From assembly GCA_038025085.1 (NCBI GenBank), contig CM076151.1, forward strand, positions 10,173,001 through 10,237,000: 64,000 bases of DNA, written 5' to 3'. This DNA is from Tetragonia tetragonoides (taxonomy: Eukaryota; Streptophyta; Magnoliopsida; Caryophyllales; Aizoaceae). Under the pieces are notes generated by a model. That model saw only the letters and a program-made list of their open reading frames with translations. It did no database searches and was not told the DNA's origin. A program made the position numbers and the translations under genes. Positions 63,831-64,000 of the stretch are shown here, piece after piece (the stretch's first letter is position 1; every line of letters starts with the position of its first letter).

Positions 63831-64000
63831 GAATGTGCTGAACGATGTGGAAGTCTTCTCCTACTCCGTCTTGTTCTCCACCAGGTGTTACCCGTTGAAG
63901 CCTTCTGTAAAATACTTTTTCATATGTTTAATATGCAAGTGCTGGATGGTGGTGATGAACTTTAGGCCTTCTGGAATCCTTTACTTGAAGCTCGAGGCGA
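63790..64000 (-). pseudogene. 3' end of a second NLR copy, frameshifted, cut by window edge
   Basis: On the minus strand this matches the last ~60 codons of NLR 1 (IPEGLKFITTIQHL.., then RRLQRVTPGGEQDG..EDFHIVQHIP). Relative to NLR 1 there is a 4-base insertion (CTTCAA-GTAA-AGG) just before IPEG, giving TAA in the LRR frame, and a further length change after IQHL that shifts the frame again. The C terminus has diverged after HIP. The remainder lies outside the window. Confidence 0.75.

Overview
This window is plant nuclear DNA from a eudicot. Its genes are sparse, intron-rich and separated by AT-rich sequence full of transposon debris. All gene models below were assembled by hand from splice-site reading plus protein-family knowledge; where I quote a spliced length, the exon lengths sum to an intact reading frame. 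The repeat content (tRNA-derived SINEs with TTG/TTA-rich tails, TAA-targeting MITEs, a ~320 bp GC-rich tandem repeat) and the cysteine-rich peptides make me think of Caryophyllales (spinach, quinoa or beet relatives), but that is a weak inference.

Layout. 1-7 kb: no clear gene; an array of ~320 bp GC-rich repeats (1340-2580), two tRNA-related SINE pieces, a non-LTR insertion with a 17 bp target duplication, and a short foldback element. 7.0-7.85 kb (-): single-exon HAD phosphatase of the YqeG/PGPP1 type. 8.85-14.55 kb (+): seven-exon gene for ATP10, an ATP synthase assembly factor, whose 3.6 kb fifth intron carries LINE and SINE debris. 15.17-15.53 kb (+): secreted tandem two-knottin peptide with a seed-type RY element next to its TATA box. 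16.3-21.1 kb (-): nine-exon serine carboxypeptidase S28 (Pro-X carboxypeptidase) gene, with a MITE carrying a TAA microsatellite in intron 1. 21.7-29.3 kb: repeat-dense block (second tandem array split by a solo LTR, four TIR elements with readable target duplications, and a nested pair of TIR elements). 29.9-30.8 kb (+): two-exon defensin-like peptide. 32.8-41.0 kb (-): eleven-exon nucleotide-sugar/phosphate-translocator-like gene with a 13 nt microexon. 43.5-44.8 kb (-): decayed Ty1-copia pol. 47.0-50.4 kb (-): OMA1-type mitochondrial metallopeptidase exons in the wrong order, with an in-frame stop. 51.75-52.0 kb (+): unknown small membrane protein. 52.0-53.1 kb (+): tandemly duplicated fragment of a PHD-finger-protein-like gene. 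56.6-60.0 kb (-): intact CC-NB-ARC-LRR immune receptor. 63.8-64.0 kb (-): 3' end of a broken second copy of that receptor, inside a segmental duplication of the intervening DNA.

The genes do not form a pathway. Three act in mitochondria or plastids (PGPP1-type phosphatase, ATP10, OMA1-like), two are small secreted cysteine-rich peptides with a plausible defence role, and one is an intracellular immune receptor in a locus that appears to be duplicating and decaying.
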